The notes under the pieces: generated by a model
What the model was told of the DNA's origin: nothing
Databases searched by the model: none
The model's input: the letters and a program-made list of their open reading frames with translations, nothing else
Assembly: GCA_900312665.1 (NCBI GenBank)
Contig: ONZQ02000005.1
Coordinates: 1,219,077-1,283,076, forward strand
Direction of reading: 5' to 3'
Origin: Cephalotrichum gorgonifer
Taxonomy: Eukaryota > Ascomycota > Sordariomycetes > Microascales > Microascaceae
Length of the DNA stretch: 64,000 nucleotides
In this document: in pieces, positions 33,950-43,888 of the stretch
Position numbering within the stretch: position 1 is the stretch's first letter
Layout: the number at the start of each line of letters is the position of its first letter
Position numbers and translations under genes: made by a program

Positions 33950-34996
33950 ATGACCGATGCATCTACGGACACGCACAGCTGGCATCAGCCTGCCGAGACC
34001 ACACCTCACCAATGCACTTTCATGGCCGTGCCCAATTCCACATCGGCTCACGGCGGGGAATTGCTACACGATGCACAAAGCGAGATTATAAACATCGCCA
34101 ATGCCATCGCGGAATTCGAGCCACTCCTCCTCTTTTCCAGCTTAGAGACCTTGGACGACGTACAATCCAAGGTCCATAAGAACGTGTCTGTACTTCACGC
34201 GGAAGAAACAAGCCATCTGTGGATTCGAGACTTCGGCCCAATTTTCGTCAAGTCTCCTGACGGAAAGGCAGTGCGTGGAATCAACTTCAACTTCAACTAC
34301 TGGGGAAACAAACGCATGCCATCCGGAGATGAGAGTTTGGCCAGAATTGGGGCTCAACGTATAACTGGAACTCTGCCCTTGGGCACAACCCTGGTCGCTG
34401 AAGGAGGCGGGATGGATGTCGACGGCGAAGGCACCTTCTTATCAGCTGAGAGCGCGGTGGTGAACAACAACCAAAACCCCGGCAAGACGAGGGCCGAAAT
34501 CGAGACCGAGCTGTCCCGCCTTCTAGGGGTCAAAAAATTCCTCTGGCTGGCTGGCGAGAACGGCAAAGACACCACAGACCGCCATGTCGACGCCCTCGCT
34601 CGCTTCGTCAGCCCAGGAAATGTCGTCCTGAGCAGGCCGTCCCCAGAGAACCCTGGTCGGTACGTCGCAGCGTACGAGGACGCCAAAGCAAGGCTCGTTA
34701 ACGCTACTGATGCGCAGGGACGGCCGCTTGTGCTACATGACTGCACTGAGCCGGACTCGGGAAAGCTTGAGAATGTTGCGGACGGGGATATTATTGCGTC
34801 TTATGTCAACTTCTTGGCTGTTAATGGAGGAGTGATAATTCTCAGGTTTGGCGACGAGGAGAGAGACGCGGAAGCTCTCGCACTGTTCCAGAAGTTGTAT
34901 CCAGATCGCAAGGTGGTACAGGTGTATATCAATGCACTCCCTCGCATTGGCGGAGGCCTTCACTGTGCTACACAACAAGTACCAGCTGCTAGTTGA
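33950..34996 (+). CDS. aguA: Agmatine deiminase (peptidylarginine-deiminase fold)
   Basis: Single-exon 348-residue hydrolase converting agmatine to N-carbamoylputrescine and ammonia in the cytosol, part of an arginine-decarboxylase route to putrescine. The catalytic cysteine is C339 in GGGLHCATQQVP, the histidine H212 in DRHVDALARF, and the Asp/Glu pair D94 in WIRDFGP and E151 in EGGGMDVDGEGT; all are the expected PAD_porph motifs. I chose ATG 33950; the frame opens upstream to a GTG at 33914, but ATG gives a normal N-terminus (MTDASTDTHSWHQPAE). Both family ends are present, so the enzyme looks complete. An N-carbamoylputrescine amidase is not present in the window. Confidence 0.93.
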   Translation: MTDASTDTHSWHQPAETTPHQCTFMAVPNSTSAHGGELLHDAQSEIINIANAIAEFEPLLLFSSLETLDDVQSKVHKNVSVLHAEETSHLWIRDFGPIFVKSPDGKAVRGINFNFNYWGNKRMPSGDESLARIGAQRITGTLPLGTTLVAEGGGMDVDGEGTFLSAESAVVNNNQNPGKTRAEIETELSRLLGVKKFLWLAGENGKDTTDRHVDALARFVSPGNVVLSRPSPENPGRYVAAYEDAKARLVNATDAQGRPLVLHDCTEPDSGKLENVADGDIIASYVNFLAVNGGVIILRFGDEERDAEALALFQKLYPDRKVVQVYINALPRIGGGLHCATQQVPAAS

Positions 34997-35401
34997 GATG
35001 CCGACACCGAGGTTTCTTCGCTACGTTCTGTTGAAAGCTTCTGCGGTAGCACCACTCTTAGAAAGCACTGAAGTTAATGAAGACTTTGACCAGGATCGGG
35101 GCATATCCCAAGTAACGGCATCACAAGCTTCCATTTATCACTAGATTCTGCCCCTGCTTACTCGCCCACCCCTGCTAAGTCAATCATTGTGCCTTCATAT
35201 TTGGCCGAGCGGCGCGCCCCTGGGCATATGATATACCCATGTTGCGGCCAGGTATGACTTTGTCCGATTCGTCCAATTTTTGTCAGGGCAAGGCGTGCAG
35301 CTGCATCATAGCCCCATCTTCGTCGCATGATGGACGTCCGTCTTCGACCAAGATCACGTATCGCCTCCTCCTTCGTCCATCTTGTCTCTGACAGAAAGGC
35401 C
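34997..35401. other. Intergenic between convergent genes
   Basis: Holds the 3' ends of the agmatine deiminase and Tm-1-like genes; no gene seen. Confidence 0.5.
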
Positions 35402-36730
35402 CTACCCCTCCTGGCCACCACCCCTTCTCACAAGCTCAGAGTGCTTCGCCACGAGTGCCATAAGCCGATCTGCAATGCCAAGTGCAAATCGTTCGTCATT
35501 TATATCTCGCTCATCCGATACGACTCTAATCCCGCTGTCTTTTAAACCGGATTGCAGCACATCAGCAAGGGCGGCGTCGGCGTCAAAGTCTGCAAATACT
35601 GACCCCGCCGTTGCAATGCTGCTAACGCCCCCGCTTGGCAGCCATACCTCAACCATACTTCGGTCCTCGGCAAATCTCTCGAGTTTGTCGAGGATGAACT
35701 CCCCGACCTTCCGACATTCGGCCGGGGATGTTCGCATTAAGGTCACGTTCGGGTTATGGACGTGCAGGTTGCGATCGCGATACTGACGTGGCACGGTGTC
35801 AATGGGGCCAAAGTTGACCATGTCCGTGGCCCCGACTGAGATGATATTGGGGATTCCACGACGCAGCGCTGTCTCCAGCCGGCTGTTGTCGCAGCTCATG
35901 ACCCCGCCGGCGACAAGATCGCATATTTCGGTCGTTGTGATATCCAGAACAGCATCCAAGCGACCCTCCTCCAGCAGCCGTTCCATGGCCTTGCCACCTG
36001 AACCTGTGGCATGGAAGACGTAAACCTCGACGGGGTAGTTGTCTTCCAGGTGATGTCGCACACGATCAACACACGGGGTGGTGACGCCGAACATGGTAAT
36101 ACCGACTCGCGTCCTCCGATCTTCTGGCCGGCCATTTTGCGTGCCAATCCAGCTCTGGCCTTCGCGCAGGCGGTGTTGGTATGCCGATGCCATGCCAAAC
36201 ATAGCCCCCGCCGCATTCCCAAGCACCTCGCGTAGGAGCCGGTTCATGCCCGCGATGTCGGCCACCGAGTACATCAGAGTTATATCGCATTCACCTACCA
36301 CAGGACCTGTGTCCCCGGACGCGACCGTACTGACAATCAGCTTAGGTAGGCCGATGGGCACAGAAGATTGCATCACGGTGGAGATCAGGCTGGTGCCTCC
36401 GCTACCGCCAGCGCCGATGATGCCGTGGATCTCGGTTGTTCGCAAAAATTCGGCGACGCACATACTGGCGCATCTGGTCATGAATTCGATCACCTCACCC
36501 CGCGGAAGAGTCAATAGCCTGGTGCCATCACCCGGTTCAGCATACTTGGCTAGCAGATCGGTGTGGCTTATGGTGATGGCATCGTCGTGGATGGACTGGC
36601 GGCCGCAGTCAATCAAAGTTATTTGCAGCGGCGTTGAAAACCGTGTAGCATTCTGCTGCAGCTGATTGTAGAGATATAGAGTCTCTGCAAGCTTGGTGTC
36701 GAGGGTTCCCAGAAGGATAATATGTGGCAT
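35402..36730 (-). CDS. Tm-1-like (UPF0261) protein
   Basis: Intact single-exon 442-residue cytosolic protein of the UPF0261/Tm-1 N-terminal family. The start reads MPHIILLGTLDTKLAETLYL, the usual family opening. A glycine-rich nucleotide-binding loop follows (IIGAGGSGGTSLI, residues about 106-118). Further family blocks are VGITMFGVTTPCVDRVRHHL, FHATGSGGKAMERL, DITTTEICDLVAGGVMS and NPNVTLMRTSPAECR. In tomato the homologous domain is part of Tm-1, fused to a C-terminal TIM barrel; its cellular chemistry remains poorly defined. The C-terminal partner domain is encoded here by the next, divergent gene, with 393 bp between start codons, suggesting co-regulation and a joint function. Confidence 0.92.
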   Translation of the reverse strand: MPHIILLGTLDTKLAETLYLYNQLQQNATRFSTPLQITLIDCGRQSIHDDAITISHTDLLAKYAEPGDGTRLLTLPRGEVIEFMTRCASMCVAEFLRTTEIHGIIGAGGSGGTSLISTVMQSSVPIGLPKLIVSTVASGDTGPVVGECDITLMYSVADIAGMNRLLREVLGNAAGAMFGMASAYQHRLREGQSWIGTQNGRPEDRRTRVGITMFGVTTPCVDRVRHHLEDNYPVEVYVFHATGSGGKAMERLLEEGRLDAVLDITTTEICDLVAGGVMSCDNSRLETALRRGIPNIISVGATDMVNFGPIDTVPRQYRDRNLHVHNPNVTLMRTSPAECRKVGEFILDKLERFAEDRSMVEVWLPSGGVSSIATAGSVFADFDADAALADVLQSGLKDSGIRVVSDERDINDERFALGIADRLMALVAKHSELVRRGGGQEG

Positions 36731-37123
36731 TGTGGATGATGGAGCCGGTGGAATAATACTAGTACTAGCTTAACTAGTGCTGTGACTATCAACTGCCACA
36801 GTTTATGGGGTCAGGTAGTTGCATTCTCATACGGAATTTAACTCATTTGATACATCCACGATGATGTCATAGTATGAGTCACATTTTGGCCGGACCTCCG
36901 CATGGAATGAGAGAATGCACCTCCTGCATATCGCATACCCTGGTTGTACGACACTCCGGTACAATCACAACCAACCCCGCCCCCGCAATAAGGAGCATGA
37001 TATAGTCAAGCTACATGACCTCTATAATATCACACCGAATCTGATTACTCTCTTCCGAACTCTCCTTTTTTACGTTGTTACACCGACAGTTAATCTGATC
37101 TCCATATCTCCGCACCTTTGAAC
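36731..37123. promoter_or_regulatory. Bidirectional promoter, Tm-1-like / PEP-hydrolase-like pair
   Basis: A 393-bp gap between divergent start codons. It contains CT-rich leader sequence at the right (CTCTCTTCCG). No regulator site is assignable by eye. Confidence 0.5.
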
Positions 37124-38042
37124 ATGACGCCACCCACCTGTCGGAGCGAGATTCTCGCCCGCTTGCGCCGTCAAATTGAATACGGCATACCTATCATTGG
37201 AGCCGGAGCCGGTACGAACTTACTATAGCATATGCCTCTGCACTTCTCCGCCCATCAATTTGGCGAATCCATAAGTAACTCACCATTTAGGTATTGGTCT
37301 TTCTGCAAAATCGATCGAAGCAGGTGGTGGAGACCTAATAATTCTCTACAACAGCGGCCGCTTCCGCATGGCGGGCTGCGGGAGTCTTGCGGGGTTGATG
37401 CCGTACAGTAACGCCAACGAGGTGGTGGTCGAAATGGCCGCTGAAGTCATTCCCATCGTCCAGAATATCCCCGTAGTCGCCGGTGTCTGCGGTACCGACC
37501 CTTTCAAGGACATCCCGCGATTCCTGAAGCAGCTCCGAGAGCTCGGATTTGCCGGGGTTCAGAACTTTCCCACGGTAGGACTGATCGACGGCCAGTTTCG
37601 AGCAAATCTCGAAGAAACAGGAATGGGGTACGAGAAGGAGGTGGACATGGTGCGGCACGCGGCTGAGTTGGACCTTCTGACGACGCCCTATGTTTTCAAT
37701 GTGGAGGAGGCTCAGGCGATGACAAGGGCCGGGGCCGACATCCTAGTGGCACATATGGGCCTGACCACTTCGGGGATGATCGGGGCGAAAACCGGAAAGT
37801 CGTTGGAACAATGTGTTGCGGATATTCAGGCAATACAGCATGCGGCCGCTCAGATCAATAAGGACATCATCGTCCTGTGCCACGGTGGGCCGATTGCTGC
37901 TCCGGAAGATGCGAAGTTCGTGCTGGACCGAGTGCAGGGTTTACATGGCTTCTACGGGGCTAGTTCGATGGAGCGACTCCCTGTGGAGGTGGCCATCAAG
38001 GACACCACAGCCAAGTTCAAAAATATGGGGATAAAGAAATAG
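37124..38042 (+). CDS. PEP-hydrolase-like TIM-barrel protein (Tm-1 C-terminal domain homologue)
   Basis: A 279-residue protein. Exons 37124-37211 and 37291-38042 join over a 79-bp intron to give IIGAGAGIGLSAKSIEAGGGDLI. Family blocks are DLIILYNSGRFRMAGCGSLAGLMPYSNAN, GVCGTDPF, GVQNFPTVGLIDGQFRANLEETG, AHMGLTTSGMIGAKTGKSL, LCHGGPIAAPEDA and the end GFYGASSMERLPVE. It matches the phosphoenolpyruvate-hydrolase-like TIM-barrel family, which forms the C-terminal half of plant Tm-1. The enzymatic activity is unproven; the barrel and conserved Gly/His-rich loops suggest an enzyme with a phosphorylated substrate. The divergent neighbour encodes the other half of the fusion. Confidence 0.9.
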
Positions 38043-39255
38043 CTAGTTAGTTATGTACCCATGAGCTACCCATGATAGTAATGGTGACTTCTTCAGTCCA
38101 GGACCGCTCCTAAGCCCTGGAGCCCGATAAATGTGGCAACTGAGGAGCTGAGGATCACGGCAGAGAAATCGAAGAACATATAATAGCCCAGAATGCATTC
38201 TAGGAGCGCGTTATCTCCTATAGGAGACGATAAGCGCGTCCATGACACTGCATGATATGCCCCAGCCGGTAGAGGCATATCCGGCCCATATATTCTCACC
38301 CAGGAGGTAACACTTTAGTAGTCCGAGCGTGGTGACGCTGCGGCAGACCACTGCGGCACGGTCATCATGCTCGGTTCAGGCGCTTAAAGAGGCGGCGGTT
38401 AATGTCCACACGGGCCAGCTATTTGACCCCGCCCTTGCTAGTTACCCATCCCACGAACCCACTTTGCAGTGGTACCGACAGATCGGCTCGGCCGCGGGCC
38501 ATCATGTAGGGTCCTTACTGCGGGTGGCCCGGGAATCATTCGGTGTTTTACCCACAGTCACAATACAGCCCGGGAGGATCCCCCAAGGAATTTAGACGCC
38601 AACAATAGCGGCAGATTTGGGGGCCTACTTGGTCAACGGGCCCTGGTATTTGGCCATGTTTCTTCGAACAGGTATTGGCTACCCCTAGTTGAACGCCCGC
38701 AACATCCTTCCCTGCAGTGTCACTACCCGTACTGGAGGAGTACTCGGCCCACCACTGCCGGCTCAAGAAGAGTTAAGATAGGAGTCGTTGTGTTGGGAGC
38801 TGGAAGACGTCGAGCAATGTGATACGTTGAGAATGGCTAATGTCGGAGGATCAAAGTCAGCAAAACCGAGTACTAGGTCAGAACAAACCTTCCGATATGC
38901 ACGTAGTGACTTTGGGAATGCTTACAAGTACTATCGAGCATCGGAGCTGGCATCAACATTGGGCCATTTTCACTTTACTTATACGTCCCCTTCTAGGAGC
39001 ACGAGGAGGGAACTGGGGGTGGCCAATACGAAGAGCATTGCATTGCATAAAGGGACCTGTTCCTTCCTTACACTATAACCTATAACGGTACAATCATGAC
39101 AACTACTCCGCCTTGCTCGACGGATGTAGCGTGGCAAATCAGCACCTCGAAAAGTTCGCACCGAAATACAAGGTGAATTTCATGCGGGGGAAATATTAGC
39201 CTTTGAAAGCCAAAGGCTGTTGAATATGGACGATTAGGCTCTATATACCACTATA
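38043..39255. other. Intergenic, no recognised gene
   Basis: Small frames in several phases (38329-38822) without domains. A short C4A2-like low-complexity run lies near 39261 at the adjoining gene's end. Confidence 0.5.
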
Positions 39256-39828
39256 CTACCCAGTAACCCCAACCCCAACCCCGACCCTTTTCCTCCGCTC
39301 TCTTCCCCCATCAAGCTGCACCTCATCCCCGGCTCCCACTTCGTTCATGACGCTACCAGCTCGCGGCGTAGTGATAATAGGTGTGGGACGAGGTTCAATC
39401 TGCGCGAAGTAGGTTTCCCAGTTACTCTCCGGGGACCTAAGCTCGAGCCGTACCATCCATGACATCCTGGTAGTAGTTCAACCAATACCCGTCAGCTAGA
39501 CTGGAGGATCACACGTATGGCCCTTGCGGCGTATCATCGCCCTTTGTCGACGCTTATCGTGCCATTTCTTTCGCCTGCGAGCCTGATGGGCCTTCCTCTC
39601 TTCCACCGTCTTGTCGCCGTCCACTCCAGTTTCTCGCCCCCGGACGTGCGGGCTTATCTCTTCACCGGACACTCTCAACCTTCTGGCCTGCTCCAATTTC
39701 TCATTACCGAAACCCGTGACGACACTCCTTCCCAGCGACATACTGTCAGATTGTGTCGCTTCCCGCACCTGTTGTTTCGCTCGTTTCCGGGCATCTCGTC
39801 TTTGCTTGGTATGTTTCCTGCGCGCCAT
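39256..39828 (-). CDS. Hypothetical highly basic protein (5' end uncertain)
   Basis: Function unknown. Proposed exons 39828-39515 and 39466-39256 join across a 48-bp intron (GTGTGA donor, CTACCAG acceptor) to read RRKGH/TMSWMVRLELRSPESNW. The first part is rich in Arg/Lys (ARRKHTKQRRDARKRAKQQ), like a nucleic-acid-binding or nucleolar tail. The second part is Pro/Thr/Gly-rich and ends in a VGVGVGVTG run. The frame is open upstream of the chosen ATG to a TAG preceded by a CTAAC branch-like sequence (about 39870), so at least one more 5' exon is likely. It is supported only by open frames and splice signals. Confidence 0.42.
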
Positions 39829-40710
39829 TTCATTCCGGGCGGCCGCCTCCACAATGGCTATGCCACAGCGTTAGCGTGCCATTCCAAGTCACAGCGTCCG
39901 GCCACAGGGTGTAGCTACCGGCTTCTACGCGTGTTGCTTGACGGGCAGATTCTGTGGCGTCCCTTCGTGCCTCTATTAGGTGAGGTTAGTATGTATCATA
40001 AGATTATATAGTACTGGCATACATACTGGATGCCACAGGGCAGATCGGACTCCAATATGTTACCCCTCGTCGAACTATTTCGTAAACAGGGTGCTCTACC
40101 CGTTCCAGTACAGGCGGCAACGGGGCGTAAAACATGGATGGCATGATTTTGTTTGGAACGCAGTTGTTTGAAATTCGATTCTCATTATGTGATTTGGTAG
40201 TGTTCACACGGGGCAGGTAAGGTAGGAGGACGCGAATACATCAAAGTGAAGTTCGTGCTGGAATACCCCATGGCAAGAAGGTCCTGGAACGTCCGGGGTT
40301 GTCTTTGAAGGATACTAGTGTAATAAACGTCATCCTCCGTGGGGCGTCGTCTCCAGGACGATACTTCCTCGGGAGGGGGTTGGGACTGTGCGGGAACAAG
40401 AATAAACAATTAATTTGGCAGGGTGGAAAGACCATGAATAGGAGGAAATTCGTCTTGTCCTCTATACCTCTTACGGAGGGACAAAGGTACCCAAATCATG
40501 TGCACGGCGCCTGGCAGGACTCGTACATAAGACAAACAGATCAACAGGGGGTGGCTTGACTCTTTCCGGAGGCGCTAGCCTCCCAATTATTGACGATTTG
40601 GTCCCGTCACAGAGAAGAAGTTACTTAAAAATGTAGATACGGGGCGGCACAGCGAAGGGTCTTTCTCGTAGCTTCGTGTACGTTGACAATAGTAATTGTC
40701 CATCTGCATC
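39829..40710. other. Intergenic, possible 5' exon of the basic protein
   Basis: May contain the missing first exon of the adjacent minus-strand gene (around 39880-40000). Otherwise there are only short frames. Confidence 0.4.
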
Positions 40711-41028
40711 TCACAGAAGCATGACATTGATGAAGCTACGAACACCCTTTGGATTAGGGTTGGGGACTTGGAACAGGTACCCCTGTAGGTCAAGTGCTTT
40801 TTTTCGAGTTCAGCCTCCACCAACCGAGCAGCTGTGGAGTTCGTAACATACCTTTACGGGGTTGTCATCCAATAGAATACTCCCTGTTACCTTGGCCCTT
40901 CTATTGACCGGCTGCCTTCCGGTCTTCTTGCAGGTCCAGTGTAGGTTTCCCTCCAAGTCCACAAAGGTAATTAAGTAAGGCTGCAAACTGTTGCTCCAGT
41001 ACTCCACTGCAACCGTCACGGGGGTCAT
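40711..41028 (-). CDS. Small hypothetical protein
   Basis: Function unknown. Exons 41028-40852 and 40782-40711 join over a 69-bp intron (GTATGT donor, CCTACAG acceptor), giving DDNPVK/GYLFQVPNPNPKGVRSF and a short 82-residue product starting MTPVTVAVEYWSNSLQ. Clean splice signals and a sensible junction are the main evidence. A GTAAGTC donor near 41172 and open frame to 41161 (YRLEEFTPRWLESSL) suggest further exons upstream, so the real protein is probably longer. No known domain is recognised. Confidence 0.4.
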
Positions 41029-41266
41029 CTATTTCTAGAACGTCAAGACTGGATTCGAGCCAGCGTGGGGTGAATTCCTCGAGTCTATATGTAATGGGTT
41101 TTGCCCTTACCCAGGTCGCTTCCCTCCGGCAACCAAGCTGGCTCACCACATCAACGTCCACAATTTCCAGGACGACTTACCACATTCAAGGTGAAGGCAA
41201 ATGTGTTTCTGTTTGGATACCATACAACACCGAAAGGATCGGAATAAAAAGGAAAAAAAACATATG

Positions 41267-41353
41267 CGACAAAGACAGGACTCGAACCTGCGCGTCCGAA
41301 GACATCAGCTCACTCATTCGAGGCTGACCCATTAACCACTCTGGCACTTTGCC
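41267..41353 (-). tRNA. tRNA-Ser (anticodon CGA), probable 6-nt intron
   Basis: An 87-nt gene. Acceptor arm GGCAAAG/CTTTGTC with discriminator G; D arm CCA-GAGTGGTTAA-TGG; anticodon stem TCAGC/GCTGA; long variable arm GTC-TTCG-GAC as in Ser tRNAs; T arm GCAGG-TTCGAGT-CCTGT. The anticodon loop has 13 nt (CTCGAATGAGTGA) in place of 7. Removing 6 nt after the base 3' of the anticodon leaves a normal loop with CGA, consistent with a very short intron at the canonical position. Confidence 0.85.
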
Positions 41354-41860
41354 TTTCTGGTACTTTCACATGGTACATTCCCGCCACAACTCGTATCACC
41401 AATCAATGCGAAGCACCGGATGCTCGTTTGGGCAACACTGGCATCGCGGGTCCAACTGTAGGGACATGGCATGTAGGGTAGGTAGATCACTTCTAGCGGT
41501 GATCGTAGCTGTGCGAAAATTGGTAATGGCCTCACGCTGCGACATTGTAGGCGACTTGATACTGATATGGTATTGATCACTATGGGAACGATGAAATAAG
41601 TATTGAAGCACGGTATACTTGTAAACCCCTACTCGGGTTAAACTAATGCGTCCTGCAGAAGTTTGCTATTCTATATAATAATTTATTCCTTACTTTCTTT
41701 TATGAGCGGCCTACGGAGAGACAGGGTACATGTATCTTGTGACATTGTACCCCTCCTGTGAAGCCAAAAAGGAGGTTAGAGATGATTCGTTTTTGAAACT
41801 TAAACTAAACCTCAGGGCCTGACTTCCCATATACCACCCACACAACATCACTATCACAAC
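41354..41860. other. Intergenic, no recognised gene
   Basis: AT-rich near 41660-41700. No terminal inverted repeat is recognisable by eye, although a transposon end could be sought here. Confidence 0.45.
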
Positions 41861-42511
41861 ATGTACACACCGTACACGGATGATTTCACTGCCATCATAC
41901 ACCTGCTTACAGTCTATGCAACTATGGCCCGTCAACTTTCCGAGCCGCAGCACCATCAGGAGGGCAACCCTCTTTTTGGCGCTCGATTTGATACCCTTGA
42001 TGCTGCCGAAACTGCACTTAAGGATGCTGCCCGCGACGATCTCTTCGCCCTCAACATCGAATCGAAGCACCCCAATGGGGCGCCTACAAGGGTAGTTTTT
42101 ACCTGCTCGAATGGCCGCAAGCCTCGGAATGACCCTCGCACAGCCTGTACGGCTCCCTCGAAGCGCCGCAAAACAAAGACACAGATGTGTGGATGCCCAT
42201 ACCGAATCGCAGCCAAAAAGCGCGGAACTTCCTGGGTCATCGAGAGGGTTAATAGTCCCTCCAGCCTACAGCATCAAGGGCACTACAAGCCTGATGATAT
42301 CTCCACCCACCCACAATACCATAGGGAGGCTGCTGTACAGTGGAGATCCGAGCTCTTCGCGAGCTTCCAGGCCGGAGTGACAGCTCCTAGCGCCTTGGAA
42401 AACCTTAGAAGTCTATACCCTGATGCACCCCAACTCTATGCCTCCGATGTACGTAACTTGTTCTCCAAGTTTCGCCTTGAGGAGCTCAAAGACGTCTCTC
42501 CCATCAAATAG
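41861..42511 (+). CDS. FAR1-type DNA-binding ORF, MULE-transposase derived
   Basis: A 216-codon protein resembling the N-terminal FAR1/WRKY-GCM1-like DNA-binding domain of Mutator-like (MULE) transposases. Visible are a start-proximal F-x-x-L-D-A-A-E-T-A-L-K helix, VVFTCSNGRKPRND, a Lys/Arg-rich KRRKTKTQ spacer, the CGCPYRI strand, W-V-I-E, and the H-x-x-H pair in LQHQGHYKPDD, which together form the zinc-binding C-C-H-H set. No MULE catalytic DDE domain follows; the frame ends SPIK then a pyrimidine-rich stretch that could be an intron. It is a transposase remnant or a domesticated DNA-binding protein. It is immediately followed by a CRM1 fragment. ATG 41927 is an alternative start. Confidence 0.7.
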   Translation: MYTPYTDDFTAIIHLLTVYATMARQLSEPQHHQEGNPLFGARFDTLDAAETALKDAARDDLFALNIESKHPNGAPTRVVFTCSNGRKPRNDPRTACTAPSKRRKTKTQMCGCPYRIAAKKRGTSWVIERVNSPSSLQHQGHYKPDDISTHPQYHREAAVQWRSELFASFQAGVTAPSALENLRSLYPDAPQLYASDVRNLFSKFRLEELKDVSPIK

Positions 42512-42782
42512 GTGTCCCAGGTATAGGCCCCCTCCCCCCTCCGTCCTTTCTCTTCTCCCCTCTCACCCATTTGTCCCTCTCTTCAACCCATATTAACCTA
42601 GCATAAGCTCCTCAATAAGGGTGATTTGTCTTCCAATATCAGCAAGTTCCTACGGGTCACATCGTACACCTACTCTTTTCGCACACTAAGCAATCAATGT
42701 CCGCGAAGAAGAGAATGTTCGTATTATGAACTGCGCCTGCAAAACAACCGCTTCAGCAGGCCTCTGATTCCTTGGGCGGGTT

Positions 42783-43178
42783 CGGTCGGTGGGAGCACTA
42801 GCATGGGCTCACCTATGGCCGGCCTTTATCAACGAAATTATCTCGTCATGCCACTCGAGCGTCTGGATTTGCGAGAACAACATGATCCTCCTCAGCCTTT
42901 AGTCGGAAGAGGTCATCGACTACTCAGCGGATCAGATGAAGTCCACCAATACCAGTAATTTCAAGACGACAATGTGCACCGAGTTCCCGCAGATCTTCCA
43001 GCTCTTCCAAGAGATTCTCAACACTGCCAACCAGCCGAGCTTGATCAAGGCCATACTCGAGACTCTGCGACGCTTCTGCAACCGGATCCCCCAGAGATAC
43101 ATCTTCGAAACCATGCTCATCGACGCCCTGCGCACCCGTTTCCTCGAAGTCGTTAGGGAACTCCGTGAAAATAAATAA
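42783..43178 (+). pseudogene. Exportin-1 (CRM1/XPO1) gene fragment
   Basis: About 130 codons matching the middle N-terminal HEAT region of the nuclear export receptor CRM1. The match starts near WAHLWPAFINEIISS, continues ICENNMILL, SEEVIDYSADQM, MCTEFPQIFQL, NTANQPSLIKA and YIFETMLIDALRTRFLE, and ends at TAA 43178. An in-frame TAG at 42900-42902 lies between LLSL and SEEV, where exportins carry Leu. No start codon, intron structure or remaining roughly 900 residues of the protein are present. The real essential gene must lie elsewhere; this is a captured or duplicated fragment next to a FAR1-type ORF. Confidence 0.78.
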
Positions 43179-43888
43179 GCTATCGTATCACAGGTATTAT
43201 GTATATATCCACGTCACTGGCTTTGCTCAACTGTTGTCGGCTGTATAGCAGGGTCTGGCTCATTGTTGACACTTAATTTCGCAGAACTTACGCGTAGGGC
43301 GGTGTGGACGTGATAGTTATCCTGACATCGGAAGAACCAAGGTTGATACGGAGCCAAGGGGAGATCAGTAACTTAGCTACACCCCGAACCGCGGTGGGAG
43401 GAGGGGACCGATGGTTCTTCTGAATATACAGTTAAAAAACTGTGAATTGGCCGAATTTTCGAGCACGTGCTGGTTGGTCAATCTGCCTTGCCCGGTCGTG
43501 CCTTGCTGTCGAGCATGCACTTCACCCTCACTAGCCCCTCCCTTGCTTGGAGATGGATCCACAAGCACGATATTCCAACAGAGTTTTGCCGGCAGGGAGA
43601 CTAGAAAGATTCTCTGTCGCTATCTCCAGAGACGTTTATCCCGCTCATTCCCATAGTACAAAGCCGCAGCCCGGTGATTCAATTCAGCGAGGTCCTAATC
43701 TATCGTCCAAAATCCCGCCCAACATAGAAATGGATGGACTGGAGGAGCTGATTTCCGCGAATAAGCGTTGCGCGCAGCGAAAACGCTCGAATATTTTGGG
43801 ATTGATCACCGAAGAAAGAAAGGAGCAACTTGTACCCCTCAAGGCAGCGAGCGTGGTAACGAAGATGCTGGATGCAAATCGTAAGATG
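43179..43888. other. Intergenic with one unexplained plus frame
   Basis: A 128-codon + frame (43547-43933) starting MEMDPQARYSN overlaps the 3' end of the opposite-strand regulator. Codon use looks sensible but no domain is recognised, so it is not called as a gene. Confidence 0.4.

Noticed and set aside
39258..39290. Telomere-like AACCCC runs
   Set aside because: Units are C4A2-like and irregular, not TTAGGG/CCCTAA, and form the coding tail of a predicted gene; not a telomere.
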